DNA of 64,000 nt from Saccharothrix saharensis (GTDB lineage: Bacteria; Actinomycetota; Actinomycetes; Mycobacteriales; Pseudonocardiaceae), in the NCBI RefSeq assembly GCF_006716745.1, contig NZ_VFPP01000001.1:7265386-7329385 (forward strand), read 5' to 3'. Under the pieces are notes generated by a model. That model worked only from the letters and a program-made list of their open reading frames with translations. It searched no databases and was not told the DNA's origin. Positions 16,253 through 27,581 of this stretch are shown piece after piece (positions within the stretch are counted from its first letter, which is position 1; every line of letters starts with the position of its first letter). A program made the translations under genes and the position numbers.

Positions 16253-16717
16253 TCAGGCCGTGCGGCCGGCCCGCTCGCGCAGCGCGGCCAGCGCCTTGTC
16301 GGCGTGGGCGTTCATGGCGAACTCGGATTTGATGACTTCGATCACGGTCCGGTCGGTGTCGATGACGAAGGTCTGCCGCTTCACCGGCAGCGGCCCGAAC
16401 CGCCGCTTCACGCCGAACGCGGCGGCCACCTCGCCGTCGCCGTCGGACAGCAGCGGGTAGTCGAAGTCGTGCTTGGTCGCGAACTCGTCCTGCCGCTCCA
16501 CCGGGTCCGGGCTGATCCCCACCCGCTGCGCCCCGACCTCGGCGAACTCCGCCGCGAGGTCGCGGAAGTGGCAGCTCTCGGCGGTGCACCCGGCGGTCAT
16601 CGCGGCGGGGTAGAAGAACAGCACGACGGGGCCCGCGGCGAGCAGGTCGGACAGGGTGCGCGGGGCGCCGCCCTGGTCGGGCAGGGTGAAGTCGGGTGCC
16701 TGGTCGCCGGCCTTCAT
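16253..16717 (-). CDS. bcp: Thioredoxin-dependent peroxiredoxin, Bcp type
   Basis: The 154-aa protein starts MKAGDQAPDFTLPDQGG and has the Bcp/PrxQ active site AGCTAESCHFRD, with peroxidatic Cys and a second Cys five positions later as resolving residue. It reduces hydroperoxides using thioredoxin in the cytoplasm. The ATG follows GGAGAGGA at good spacing; the frame is open 19 codons further upstream without a better site. It converges tightly (4 bp) on the TetR gene. Confidence 0.92.
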   Translation of the reverse strand: MKAGDQAPDFTLPDQGGAPRTLSDLLAAGPVVLFFYPAAMTAGCTAESCHFRDLAAEFAEVGAQRVGISPDPVERQDEFATKHDFDYPLLSDGDGEVAAAFGVKRRFGPLPVKRQTFVIDTDRTVIEVIKSEFAMNAHADKALAALRERAGRTA

Positions 16718-16818
16718 GGCAGTCCTCTCCGCAGGGTGTCGATCACGTCTCGCGGCGTGCTCGCGACGGGGCAACCGTACGGTTCTCGCTAATCTCGTAC
16801 CAGGCCGGGAGGTGTGAG

Positions 16819-17766
16819 TTGACGAGCATGTCCGACGTCGCGCGGGCCGCCGGGGTGTCCGCGGCGACGGTGTCGCGGGCGCTGCGCGGCGAGCCCGGCG
16901 TGTCCGAGGCGACCCGCCGGTACGTGACCGAGGTCGCCAAGCGCATGCGGTACGCGATCGCCCGCGACGCGTCCAGCCTCGCCGGCGGGCGGCGGTACGC
17001 GGTCGCCGTGCTGACCGCCGACGTGGGCCGGGGCGACCTGCTGGCGGGCGCGGAGGGCGCGTTGCGGCAGGCCGGGTACGACGTGCTGCTCTACGTGCTG
17101 CGCGACGCCGACGCGCGCAAGCGGTTCTTCGAGGACCTGCCGCTGGCCCGGCGGGTCGACGGCGTGCTGGCGCTCGCGGTCAACCTCACCGACGCCGAGC
17201 AGGCCGCCCTCGACGGGCTGGACGTGCCCGTGGTCGCGGTGTGGGACGACGACCTGCGCGAGGCGTTGCGCCTGGCCGTGGGCCACCTCACCGGGCTGGA
17301 GCACCGGGACGTGGCGCTGGTGCTGGCCGGCGACATCGACGAGTCCTACGACGAGGTGCTGGTCGCCGAGGGTCTGCCGGTCCGTCCGGAGTGGACGCTG
17401 TGGTCGTCCTCGACGGTGGCGGGCGGGGAGCAGGTGGTGGACGCGCTGCTCGACGCCGAACGCCTGCCGTCCGCGGTGATCAGCACGAGCGGCGAGGTGG
17501 CGCTGGGCGTGTTCCTGCGGCTGCGCCGCGACGGGCGCGACGTGCCCGGTGACGTGTCGATCGTCAGCCTGGAGGGCACGGACCTGGCCCGCGCCGTGGG
17601 CATGACCGCGGTGGAGGGCGCCTGGCGGGAGCGCGGCGAGCACGCCGTGGACGTCCTGCTGGCCCGGTTGCGCGGCGAGGAGACCGAGGCCGAGCCCCCG
17701 TCGGTGCGGCTCGTGGTGCGCGAGTCGACCGGTCGGCGGACCGATCGCTGGAACTCGCAGGTTTGA
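16819..17766 (+). CDS. LacI-family transcriptional regulator
   Basis: About 315 aa. The N-terminus LTSMSDVARAAGVSAATVSR is the LacI helix-turn-helix, followed by a periplasmic-binding-like sugar domain (RYAVAVLTADVGRGDLLAGA, VDGVLALAV, VSIVSLEGTDLARAVGMTAV). The core is slightly shorter than usual. The TTG start at 16819 is 6 bases after GGGAGG. The gene directly precedes malQ and treX-Y-Z, so a maltodextrin or trehalose ligand is likely. The palindrome at 17815-17831, between this gene and malQ, is the probable operator. Confidence 0.9.
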   Translation: MTSMSDVARAAGVSAATVSRALRGEPGVSEATRRYVTEVAKRMRYAIARDASSLAGGRRYAVAVLTADVGRGDLLAGAEGALRQAGYDVLLYVLRDADARKRFFEDLPLARRVDGVLALAVNLTDAEQAALDGLDVPVVAVWDDDLREALRLAVGHLTGLEHRDVALVLAGDIDESYDEVLVAEGLPVRPEWTLWSSSTVAGGEQVVDALLDAERLPSAVISTSGEVALGVFLRLRRDGRDVPGDVSIVSLEGTDLARAVGMTAVEGAWRERGEHAVDVLLARLRGEETEAEPPSVRLVVRESTGRRTDRWNSQV

Positions 17767-17814
17767 ACTCACTCGGCTGGGTTATTAACTCCACGAAACA
17801 TCCTGCAACCTTCG

Positions 17815-17831
17815 GGTGACCACTGGTCACC
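17815..17831. promoter_or_regulatory. Palindromic operator upstream of malQ
   Basis: GGTGACC-ACT-GGTCACC has perfect 7-bp arms and lies 42 bp before the chosen malQ start, just after the LacI gene. The position suits repression by the adjacent LacI protein. It lacks the central CG typical of LacI-family sites, so another regulator is possible. Confidence 0.4.
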
Positions 17832-17872
17832 GGCCTGGATTCTCACCGACGGGGAAGGCGAAGCTGTCCGAC

Positions 17873-19765
17873 GTGGACGACGAGCTCGCGGCACTGGCCG
17901 AGGCCCACGGCGTGGCCACCCACTACGAGGACGCGAACCAACGCCGAGCGGACGTCGACCCCGACGTGGTCGTGGCCGTGCTCGCGCAGCTGGACGTGGA
18001 CGCCTCGACGCCGGAGGCGGTGCGCCGCGCCCTGGCCGCGCCGAAGCGACCGCCGGGCACGGTCGTGCTGCGCGAGGGCGACGTGCTGGAGGAGACCGGC
18101 GCCGTCGACCTGGAGGACGGCGGCCGCGTCGAGCTGCCCGCCGCGCTGCCCCCGGGCTACCACCGGCTCGGCGCGCGGACCGTGATCGTGGCGCCGCGCA
18201 AGCTCCCGCCGGTGCCCAGGGCGTGGGGGTGGATGCTCCAGCTCTACGCGATGCGCTCGGCCGAGTCGTGGGGCATGGGCGACTACGCCGACCTCGCGAC
18301 CCTGGCCCGGCGCAGCGCCGACGAGCTGGGCGCGGGTGTGCTGCTGGTCAACCCCGTGCAGGCGATCAGCCCCACCCTGCCGGTGGAGCGCTCGCCGTAC
18401 TCGCCGTCGAGCCGCCGCTTCGCCAACCCGCTCTACCTGCGCGTCTCCGACATCCCCGCCTACCACGAGGTGGACGCGGCCACCCGCGCGGAGATCGACG
18501 CGCTGCGCCCGCCCGACGACACCGACCTGATCGACTACGACGCCGTGTGGACGGCCAAGGCGAAGGCGCTGGAACTGCTCTGGCGGCACGTCGAGCACCG
18601 CGCGCCCGAGGGCGAGCTGCTGGACTTCGCCCGGTTCTGCGCGCTCGCCGAGGCGCACGGCCCGGACTGGCGCGAGTGGCCGCCCGAGCAGCGCGACCCG
18701 GCCACGGCCACCGCCGACCCCGAGCGGGTGGCGTTCCACGCGTGGCTGCAGGAGCTGTGCGAGCGGCAGCTGACCGCCGCACGCCGGGCCGCGCACGACG
18801 CCGGCATGCCCGTGGGCGTCGTGCACGACCTGCCGGTGGGCGTGCACCCCGGCGGCGCGGACACGTGGGCGGTGCGCGACGCGTTCGCCGCGGACGTCAC
18901 GGTCGGCGCGCCGCCGGACGCGTTCAGCCGCCTCGGGCAGGACTGGGGGCTGCCGCCGTGGCGGCCCGACCGGCTCGCCGAGCAGGGCTACGAGCCGTTC
19001 CGGGCGGTGGTGCGCAGCGTGCTGCGGCACGCCGACGGCATCCGCATCGACCACGTGGCCGGCCTGTGGCGGCTGTGGTGGATCCCGCCGGGCGAACCGC
19101 CCAAGCGCGGCACCTACGTGCACTACGACCCGGACGCGATGCTGGCCGTGCTGACGCTGGAGGCGCACCGGGCGGGCGCGGTCGTCGTGGGCGAGGACCT
19201 GGGCACGGTCGAGCCGAAGGTCACCGAGGCGTTGCACGAGCACGGCATGCTCAGCTCGGCGGTGCTGTGGTTCCAGCGCGAGTACGACCTGCCCGACCAC
19301 CCGCTGATCCCGCCGGAGAAGTGGACCGCGTCGGCCATGGCCAGCATCTCCACCCACGACCTGCCGACGGTGGCCGGTTTCCTGGCCGCCGAACACGTTC
19401 GGGTGCGCGCCGAGCTGGGGCAGTTTGACGGGCCGGTGGACGGGGAATACCGGGCAGCCGAGCGTGAGCGCGGGGAGTTGCTCGAACTCCTCAAGCAGGA
19501 AGGTGTCCCTGCCGATGACCTGGTTACCGCGTTCCACGCCCTGCTCGCGAAAGCCCGTTCCGTGCTCGTGCTGACCTCGCCACAGGACGCGTTGGGCGAA
19601 GTGCGCCAGCCCAACCTGCCCGGTACCACCGACCAGTACCCGAACTGGCGCATCCCGCTGCCCGTCGCGCTCGCCGACCTGTTCGGCGACCCGCGCGTGC
19701 GGCGGGTGGCCGCGGCGCTGGCGGGCGACCGCACGCCCGGAGCCGGCGGGACCGGTGCGCGGTGA
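17873..19765 (+). CDS. malQ: 4-alpha-glucanotransferase (amylomaltase)
   Basis: The 630-aa GH77 enzyme moves glucan segments between maltodextrins, releasing glucose. Landmarks are SPYSPSSRRFANPLYLRV, DGIRIDHVAGLWRLWW (nucleophile Asp near 392), VVGEDLGTVEP (acid Glu near 441), STHDLPTVAGF (third Asp near 495) and GTTDQYPNWR. An N-terminal 120-residue region is the MalQ extension seen in actinobacteria. GTG at 17873 (MDDELAALAEAHG) is chosen by family start; GTG at 17816 would overlap the palindrome. It heads a set with glgX, treY and treZ. Confidence 0.93.
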   Translation: MDDELAALAEAHGVATHYEDANQRRADVDPDVVVAVLAQLDVDASTPEAVRRALAAPKRPPGTVVLREGDVLEETGAVDLEDGGRVELPAALPPGYHRLGARTVIVAPRKLPPVPRAWGWMLQLYAMRSAESWGMGDYADLATLARRSADELGAGVLLVNPVQAISPTLPVERSPYSPSSRRFANPLYLRVSDIPAYHEVDAATRAEIDALRPPDDTDLIDYDAVWTAKAKALELLWRHVEHRAPEGELLDFARFCALAEAHGPDWREWPPEQRDPATATADPERVAFHAWLQELCERQLTAARRAAHDAGMPVGVVHDLPVGVHPGGADTWAVRDAFAADVTVGAPPDAFSRLGQDWGLPPWRPDRLAEQGYEPFRAVVRSVLRHADGIRIDHVAGLWRLWWIPPGEPPKRGTYVHYDPDAMLAVLTLEAHRAGAVVVGEDLGTVEPKVTEALHEHGMLSSAVLWFQREYDLPDHPLIPPEKWTASAMASISTHDLPTVAGFLAAEHVRVRAELGQFDGPVDGEYRAAERERGELLELLKQEGVPADDLVTAFHALLAKARSVLVLTSPQDALGEVRQPNLPGTTDQYPNWRIPLPVALADLFGDPRVRRVAAALAGDRTPGAGGTGAR

Positions 19766-19853
19766 AGCGAAACGCGCACGTCACAGCGCGCGGCCCGGCC
19801 GCGGAGTATCGTCAACCAGTCACCCGCGCCAAGGTTGGAGGTGGCAGTCACCC

Positions 19854-20192
19854 GTGAACACCGACTTGATGTCCCGCACCGGGCTCGTGCCCGAGCAGGC
19901 GATTCCCCAGAGCAGTCCGGTGGACGCCCTGGAGACGACCGTGGAGAGGGTCCTGGTGGCCGTGCGGCCGTCGAACCTCGCCGATCCCCTCGCCGGAGCC
20001 CAGCACGCCGAAGAGTCCCTCAGGGACGCTCTGAGGCGCACCGACGTGGGTTCCGACCACGCGCTGGCCCAGGCGGTGGCCTGTGCCGAAGCGGCGTGCG
20101 AGCACCTGCGCTACTGCGAGCTGCAGGAGGCGCGGCTGCTGCTGGTCGCCGCGCGCGGCCAGCTCGCCAGGTCGCACGCCGGCAGATCCTGA
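19854..20192 (+). CDS. Hypothetical protein (112 aa) between malQ and glgX
   Basis: The protein VNTDLMSRTGLVPEQAIPQS is followed by a mostly helical region (VDALETTVERVLVAVRP, AEESLRDALRRTDVGSDHAL, CAEAACEHLRYCELQEARLL) with four cysteines in the last third. I recognise no family. GTG at 19854 lies 12 bases after GGAGG; ATG at 19869 is possible. Its place inside the maltodextrin/trehalose cluster, same strand, 51 bp before glgX, suggests co-transcription. Confidence 0.62.
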   Translation: MNTDLMSRTGLVPEQAIPQSSPVDALETTVERVLVAVRPSNLADPLAGAQHAEESLRDALRRTDVGSDHALAQAVACAEAACEHLRYCELQEARLLLVAARGQLARSHAGRS

Positions 20193-20243
20193 CCCCAGAA
20201 CGGTAGGGGTCGATTCGTTCCCGCTCGTCCGGAGGAAAATTCT

Positions 20244-22363
<2,120 letters not shown>

Positions 22364-22367
<4 letters not shown>

Positions 22368-24526
22368 GCGCGCACGGCGGGCCGCCCTCGTCCACCTACC
22401 GCGTCCAGTTCGCGCCCGACTTCACGTTCGCCGACGCCGAAGCCGTCGTCGACTACCTGGACGCGCTGGGCGTCGGCGCGCTGTACGCCTCGCCCCTGCT
22501 GGAGGCCGTGCCCGGCTCCACCCACGGCTACGACGTGGTCGACCCGACCCGCGCCCGCGAGGAGCTGGGCGGCGAGTCCGGCCGGGTGGCGCTGCACAAG
22601 GCGGTCAAGCGGGCCGGGCTCGGGTTCGTGCTCGACATCGTGCCCAACCACATGGCCGTCGGCCACGACGACGTCAACAAGTGGTGGTGGGACGTCCTGC
22701 GGCACGGGCGCGCGTCGCGGTACGCGACGTTCTTCGACATCGACTGGGACTCCGGGCCGCTGCTGCTGCCGTTCGCCGGCGACGAGGCGTCCGAGGAGGA
22801 GCACGAGCACTACCGGCTGGTGTTCTGGCGGCGCGGCAACACCGAGCTGAACTACCGTCGGTTCTTCGACATCACCACCCTGGCCGCGGTGCGGGTCGAG
22901 GACCCCGAGGTGTTCGACGCCACGCACGGCGAGGTGCTGCGGTGGGTCGCGGCGGGCGAGGTGACCGGCCTGCGGGTGGACCACCCCGACGGCCTGGCCG
23001 ACCCCGGCGGGTACGTGCGGCGGCTGCGCGAGCGGTCCGGCGTGTGGCTGGTGGTGGAGAAGATCCTCGGCGCGGACGAGCGGCTGCCCGCGAGCTGGCC
23101 GGTCGACGGCACCACCGGCTACGACGCGCTGCGCGAGGTGTGCGGCCTGTTCGTGGACCCGGCGGGCGAGGCGGCGTTCACCGCGCTGGCCGACGAGCTC
23201 GGCGTGCCCACCGACTTCGCCGCCGTCGAGCACGAGTGCCGCGAGCTGGTCACCCGCACGATCCTGCGCGCGGAGGTGCGCCGGATCGCGGCGCTGGTGC
23301 GTGACGCCGACCCGGCGGAGGCCGAGCGGGCCGTCGCCGAGGTCATGGTCAACTTCCCCGTCTACCGCTCCTACCTGCCCGAAGGGCTGGACGCGTGGAC
23401 GGCGGCGGTGACCGCGGCGACGTCGCCTGCGGTGCGGGCGCTGGACCGGCAGGTGCGGGCCGAGCCGCAGGGCGAGCTGGCCACGCGCATCCAGCAGACC
23501 TCCGGCATGGTCGTCGCCAAGGGCACCGAGGACACCGCCTTCTACCGGTTCTCGCGGTTCGTGGCGCTCAACGAGGTCGGCGGCGCGCCCGACCGGTTCG
23601 GCGTGCCGCCGACCGAGTTCCACGCCCGCGCGGCGCTGCGCGAAGCGGCCTCGCCCGCCGCGATGACCGCGCTGTCGACGCACGACACGAAACGCTCCGA
23701 GGACGTCCGGGCCCGGCTCGCGGTGCTGGCCGAGCTGCCGGAGGAGTTCGGCGAGCTCGTGCGCCGGTGGACCGCCGCGCACCCGATCGACGAGCCGTCG
23801 CTGAACCTGCTGGCCTGGCAGTCGCTGGTCGGCGCGTGGCCCATCACCGCCGAGCGGATGAGCGCCTACCTGGACAAGGCGGCCAAGGAGTCGAAGGTCC
23901 GCACCACCTGGGTCGACCACGACGAGGCGTTCGAGGCGGCCGTGGCGGCGTGGTCGGAGCAGGTGCTGGGCGGCCCGGTGGGGGCCGAGGTGGCGTCGTT
24001 CGTGGACCGGATCGTCGCGCCGGGCTGGTCCAACGCGCTGGGGCAGAAGCTCGTGCAGCTCACCGCGCCCGGCGTGCCCGACGTCTACCAGGGCACCGAG
24101 CTGTGGGACCTGTCCCTGGTCGACCCGGACAACCGCCGACCCGTGGACTACGAGGTGCGGCGACGGCTGCTGGCGCGGATCGAGGACGGCTGGCTGCCGG
24201 ACGTGGACGACTCGGGCGCGGCCAAGCTGCTCGTCGTGCAGCGCGCGCTGCGGCTGCGCCGGGAACGGCCGGAGCTGTTCCGCGGCTACCGGCCGCTGGA
24301 GGCGTCCGGGTCGGCCGCACCGCACGTAGTCGCGTTCGAGCGGAGCGGGTTGGTCGCCGTGGCCACCCGGCTTCCGGTGGGATTGGCGAACGCGGGCGGC
24401 TGGGGCGACACGGTGCTGCCGCTGCCGCCGGGGGAGTGGACCGACGTGCTCACCTCCCGCCCGGCCGCACCGCGGTTGGCGGACCTGCTGGACCGCTACC
24501 CGGTGGCGCTGCTGGTCGCGGACTGA
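22364..24526 (+). CDS. treY: Malto-oligosyltrehalose synthase
   Basis: The 720-aa GH13_26 enzyme turns the reducing-end alpha-1,4 bond of a maltodextrin into an alpha,alpha-1,1 bond. Motifs are STYRVQFAPDFTFADA at the start, DIVPNHMAVG, GLRVDHPDGLADP (nucleophile Asp near 205), VVEKILGADERLP (Glu near 231) and STHDTKRSEDVRARL (Asp near 440). The GTGA overlap with glgX indicates translational coupling. Length matches the family. Confidence 0.95.
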
Positions 24527-24551
24527 GCCGACGGACGGACTGAGGAGAACT

Positions 24552-26279
24552 GTGAGTTTCTCGGTGTGGGCGCCCGCGCACGAACGCGTCCGGGTGCGGG
24601 TCGACGGCCGCGACCACGTGATGACGGCGGGCGACGGCGGGTGGTGGCACTGCGACGCCACCGGCGTCGACTACGGGTTCCTGCTGGGCGACTCCGACGA
24701 CGTGCTGCCCGACCCCCGGTCGCGGTGGCAGCCGAACGGCGTGCACGAGGCGTCCCGCGTCTACGACCACGCGGCGTTCACCTGGACCGACCGGTCGTGG
24801 ACCGGGCGCGCGCTGCCCGGCGCCGTCGTCTACGAGCTGCACGTCGGCACGTTCACGCCCGCCGGCACGTTCGACGGCGCGGTCGAGCGGCTGGACCACC
24901 TGGTCGACCTCGGCGTCACGCACGTCGAGGTGCTGCCGGTGAACTCGTTCGACGGCACGGCGGGCTGGGGCTACGACGGCGTGCTGTGGGGCGCGGTGCA
25001 CGAGCCGTACGGCGGGCCGGACGGGTTCAAGCGGTTCGTGGACGCCTGTCACGCGCGCGGCCTGGCCGTGGTGCTGGACGTGGTCTACAACCACCTCGGC
25101 CCGTCCGGCGCGTACCTCGACCGGTTCGGGCCCTACTTCGCGGGCAGCAACGACTGGGGACCGGGCCTGAACCTCGACGGCGAGGGCTCCGACGAGGTCC
25201 GCCGGTACGTGATCGACAACGCGCTGGGCTGGCTGCGGGACTTCCACGTCGACGGGCTGCGGCTCGACGCCGTGCACGCCCTGGTGGACCGCAGCGCGCT
25301 GCACGTGCTGGAACAGCTCGCCGTCGAGGTGGAGGCGCTGTCGGCCGCCGTGCGCCGGCCGTTGACGCTGATCGCCGAGTCGGACCTGAACGACGCCAGG
25401 CTCGTCACCGCGCGGGAAGGCGGCGGCTACGGCCTGCACGCCCAGTGGGACGACGACCTGCACCACGCGCTGCACGTGGCGTTGAGCGGCGAGACGTTCG
25501 GCTACTACCCGGACTTCGAGGGCGCGTTGGGCCGGACGTTGCGCGAGGTGTTCTTCCACGCGGGCACCTGGTCGTCGTTCCGGGGCCGCAGCCACGGCCG
25601 GCCGGTGGACCGCGACCGGCTGCCGGGCCACCGGTTCCTGGCCTACCTGCAGAACCACGACCAGGTCGGCAACCGCGCCACCGGCGACCGGCTGTCGGCC
25701 ACGGTGTCGTGGCGGCGGCAGGCGGTGGGCGCGGCGATCGTGCTCTGCTCCCCGTACACGCCGATGATCTTCATGGGCGAGGAGTGGGCGGCGAGCACGC
25801 CGTGGCAGTTCTTCGCGTCGTTCCCGGACCCGGAGCTGGCCGAGGCGGTGCGCACCGGGCGGCGGCGGGAGTTCGGCCGGCACGGGTGGGGCGAGTCGGA
25901 GGTGCCCGACCCGATCGACCCGGAGACCGTGCGGCGGTCGACGCTGCGCTGGGACGAGGTGTCCGCGCCCGGCCACCGGGAGCTGCTCGACCTCTACCGG
26001 GCGTTGATCGCGCTGCGCCGCACCCGCCCGGAGCTCGCGGATCCGCGGCTGGACCGGTTCGTGGTGCGCGAGGAGGGCCGGGTGCTCGTGCTGCACCGGG
26101 GCTCGTTGCGGGTGGTGTGCAACCTCGGGGACGACACCGAGGTGCGGCTCGACGTCGAGGCGGGCGAGGTGCTGCTCGCGTCGGCGGAGGTGAAGGTGGA
26201 CGGGCAGGCGGTGCACCTGCCCGCCGATTCCTTCGCGATCGTGGACCGCGCGGTGGTCACACCCCCGGGTCGGGGGTGA
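24552..26279 (+). CDS. treZ: Malto-oligosyltrehalose trehalohydrolase
   Basis: The 575-aa GH13_10 enzyme releases trehalose from the TreY product. It opens with the CBM48-like part (SFSVWAPAHERVRVRVDG), then VVYNHLGPSGAYLDRFGPYF, GLRLDAVHALVDRS (Asp near 237), LIAESDLNDARLV (Glu near 275) and YLQNHDQVGNRATGDRL (Asp near 369), with the WDDDLHH motif typical of TreZ. GTG is 4 bases after GAGGAG and 25 bp after treY. Its last 23 bp overlap the convergent ANTAR gene. Confidence 0.95.
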   Translation: MSFSVWAPAHERVRVRVDGRDHVMTAGDGGWWHCDATGVDYGFLLGDSDDVLPDPRSRWQPNGVHEASRVYDHAAFTWTDRSWTGRALPGAVVYELHVGTFTPAGTFDGAVERLDHLVDLGVTHVEVLPVNSFDGTAGWGYDGVLWGAVHEPYGGPDGFKRFVDACHARGLAVVLDVVYNHLGPSGAYLDRFGPYFAGSNDWGPGLNLDGEGSDEVRRYVIDNALGWLRDFHVDGLRLDAVHALVDRSALHVLEQLAVEVEALSAAVRRPLTLIAESDLNDARLVTAREGGGYGLHAQWDDDLHHALHVALSGETFGYYPDFEGALGRTLREVFFHAGTWSSFRGRSHGRPVDRDRLPGHRFLAYLQNHDQVGNRATGDRLSATVSWRRQAVGAAIVLCSPYTPMIFMGEEWAASTPWQFFASFPDPELAEAVRTGRRREFGRHGWGESEVPDPIDPETVRRSTLRWDEVSAPGHRELLDLYRALIALRRTRPELADPRLDRFVVREEGRVLVLHRGSLRVVCNLGDDTEVRLDVEAGEVLLASAEVKVDGQAVHLPADSFAIVDRAVVTPPGRG

Positions 26280-26757
26280 GCCAACCCGCCTCGCTGAGCT
26301 TCTCGGCCAACAGCCGACCGGCCGACTCGACCTGGTCGGCCAGCTGTCTTCGGACCTCGGGCCGGTCCTGGCCGGAGTGCTGCGCCGCCTCGTAGGCCGC
26401 GACCAGCCGGCGTGCCGCGTTCACCACCTCGATGCCCGGCCACTCGACGACGGGTGGCGGGCCGGCGTCCGGCTCGGGGGCGGTGTTCACGGCGCGCACC
26501 GCCTGCCGCGGCCCCAGCTCGGTGGAGAGGTCGAGCAGCTTCAGCGCGATCGTGTGCAGCTTCACGTTGTGGTGCTGCGACATCCGCACCAGCAGCTGGA
26601 ACCCCTCCTGGGGCGTGCAGCCCTGCACGGCGGATATCAGGCCGGTGGCCTGCCCGATCACGGTGCGCGTCTGCACCGCTTTGCGCAGTCCCACGATCTC
26701 GGCCTCAAGGCTGGCGATCCGCGCGGTCAGCGAATCGTGCCCGTTGTCCCCGACCAC
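26257..26757 (-). CDS. ANTAR-domain RNA-binding regulator
   Basis: The 166-aa protein has a short coiled coil (SLTARIASLEAEIVGLRKAV, residues 9-28) followed by an ANTAR domain (IGQATGLISAVQGCTPQEGF, LLVRMSQHHNVKLHTIALKL, about 34-80). ANTAR proteins bind tandem hairpins in mRNA leaders and prevent termination. The usual PAS or GAF sensor is absent; the C-terminal 80 residues are an unassigned helical region (VVNAARRLVAAYEAAQ). GTG at 26757 follows GAGAGGAG at 7 bases. The 3' end overlaps treZ by 23 bp. Confidence 0.85.
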   Translation of the reverse strand: MVGDNGHDSLTARIASLEAEIVGLRKAVQTRTVIGQATGLISAVQGCTPQEGFQLLVRMSQHHNVKLHTIALKLLDLSTELGPRQAVRAVNTAPEPDAGPPPVVEWPGIEVVNAARRLVAAYEAAQHSGQDRPEVRRQLADQVESAGRLLAEKLSEAGWLTPDPGV

Positions 26758-26966
26758 GGTCGGGCTCCTCTCTCGCACGTCGGTACCGGTCAGCCAGGCC
26801 AGCAGTGCGAGAGCGTGGAGGCACGCGGGTGCCAGCACCGGCAAGCCCACAGCTCTCGCTGACCCTGGTGCCCTTTCGGGTGCCGGGTGGCTTGCGGCTG
26901 GCTTTTCAACCGCGTAGACGATCACCGTAGTAGAGGACGGGCGGTCCGGCGCAACTGGAGCCGGTT

Positions 26967-27326
26967 TCAGCGTGGCGGGAGCACGCAGAACTCGTTGCCC
27001 ACCGGGTCGGCGCACACCACCCACGGCAGGGCGGGGTCGGCGTCGACCACCCGGGCGCCCAGGCCCGTCAGCCGGGCCACCTCGGCGTCCCGGTCGCCGT
27101 CGGGCGCGAGGTCGAGGTGCAACCGGTTCTTCACCGCCTTGGGCGCGGCCACGGGTTGCAGCAGCAGCACCGGGCCGGCGCCGGCCAACTCGGTGTACTC
27201 CACCCCTTTGGGGTCGGTCCAGCGGCGTGCCACGTGCAGCCCGAGAGCCGCGCACCAGAACTCCTCCAGTGTCCTGACCTGGTCGGACGGGCAGTCGACG
27301 GCGATGGCGAGGATGTGTGAGGTCAT
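26967..27326 (-). CDS. VOC-family (glyoxalase-like) protein
   Basis: This 119-aa protein has the paired beta-alpha-beta-beta-beta pattern of the vicinal oxygen chelate fold: LEEFWCAALGLHVARRW, EYTELAGAGPVLLLQPV, KNRLHLDLAPDGDRDAEVAR, GARVVDADPALPWVVCADPV and GNEFCVLPPR. His in RLHLDL and Glu in NEFC are the usual metal ligands. Function could be a small-molecule lyase or binding protein. ATG at 27326 is preceded by a weak site. It is divergent from the CsbD gene. Confidence 0.85.
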   Translation of the reverse strand: MTSHILAIAVDCPSDQVRTLEEFWCAALGLHVARRWTDPKGVEYTELAGAGPVLLLQPVAAPKAVKNRLHLDLAPDGDRDAEVARLTGLGARVVDADPALPWVVCADPVGNEFCVLPPR

Positions 27327-27398
27327 GCCGTCGTAGTTTCCCCGACCGGGCGACGGGTATCCGTCGGGCGACAACGAGGCCCGACGAGAGGAGCGGTC

Positions 27399-27581
27399 AT
27401 GGGGACCGACGACAAGATCAGCAACAAGGCCGAGGAGCTCAAGGGCAAGGCGAAGGAAGCCGTCGGCGACGCCACCGACAACGAGCAGTGGCAGGCCGAG
27501 GGCCGCACCGACCAGGCCAAGGGCTCGCTCAAGCAGGCAGGGGAGAAGGTCAAGGACGCCTTCCGTGGCGACGACCACTAG
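27399..27581 (+). CDS. CsbD-family stress protein (60 aa)
   Basis: The whole protein is a CsbD domain: MGTDDKISNKAEELKGKAKE, then DNEQWQAEGRTDQAKGSLKQ and GEKVKDAFRGDDH. Such small, charged, Gly/Lys-rich proteins accumulate in general stress; their molecular role is unknown. The ATG follows GAGAGGAG. Its last 17 bp overlap the start of udgX, linking a stress gene with a DNA-repair gene. Confidence 0.92.
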   Translation: MGTDDKISNKAEELKGKAKEAVGDATDNEQWQAEGRTDQAKGSLKQAGEKVKDAFRGDDH

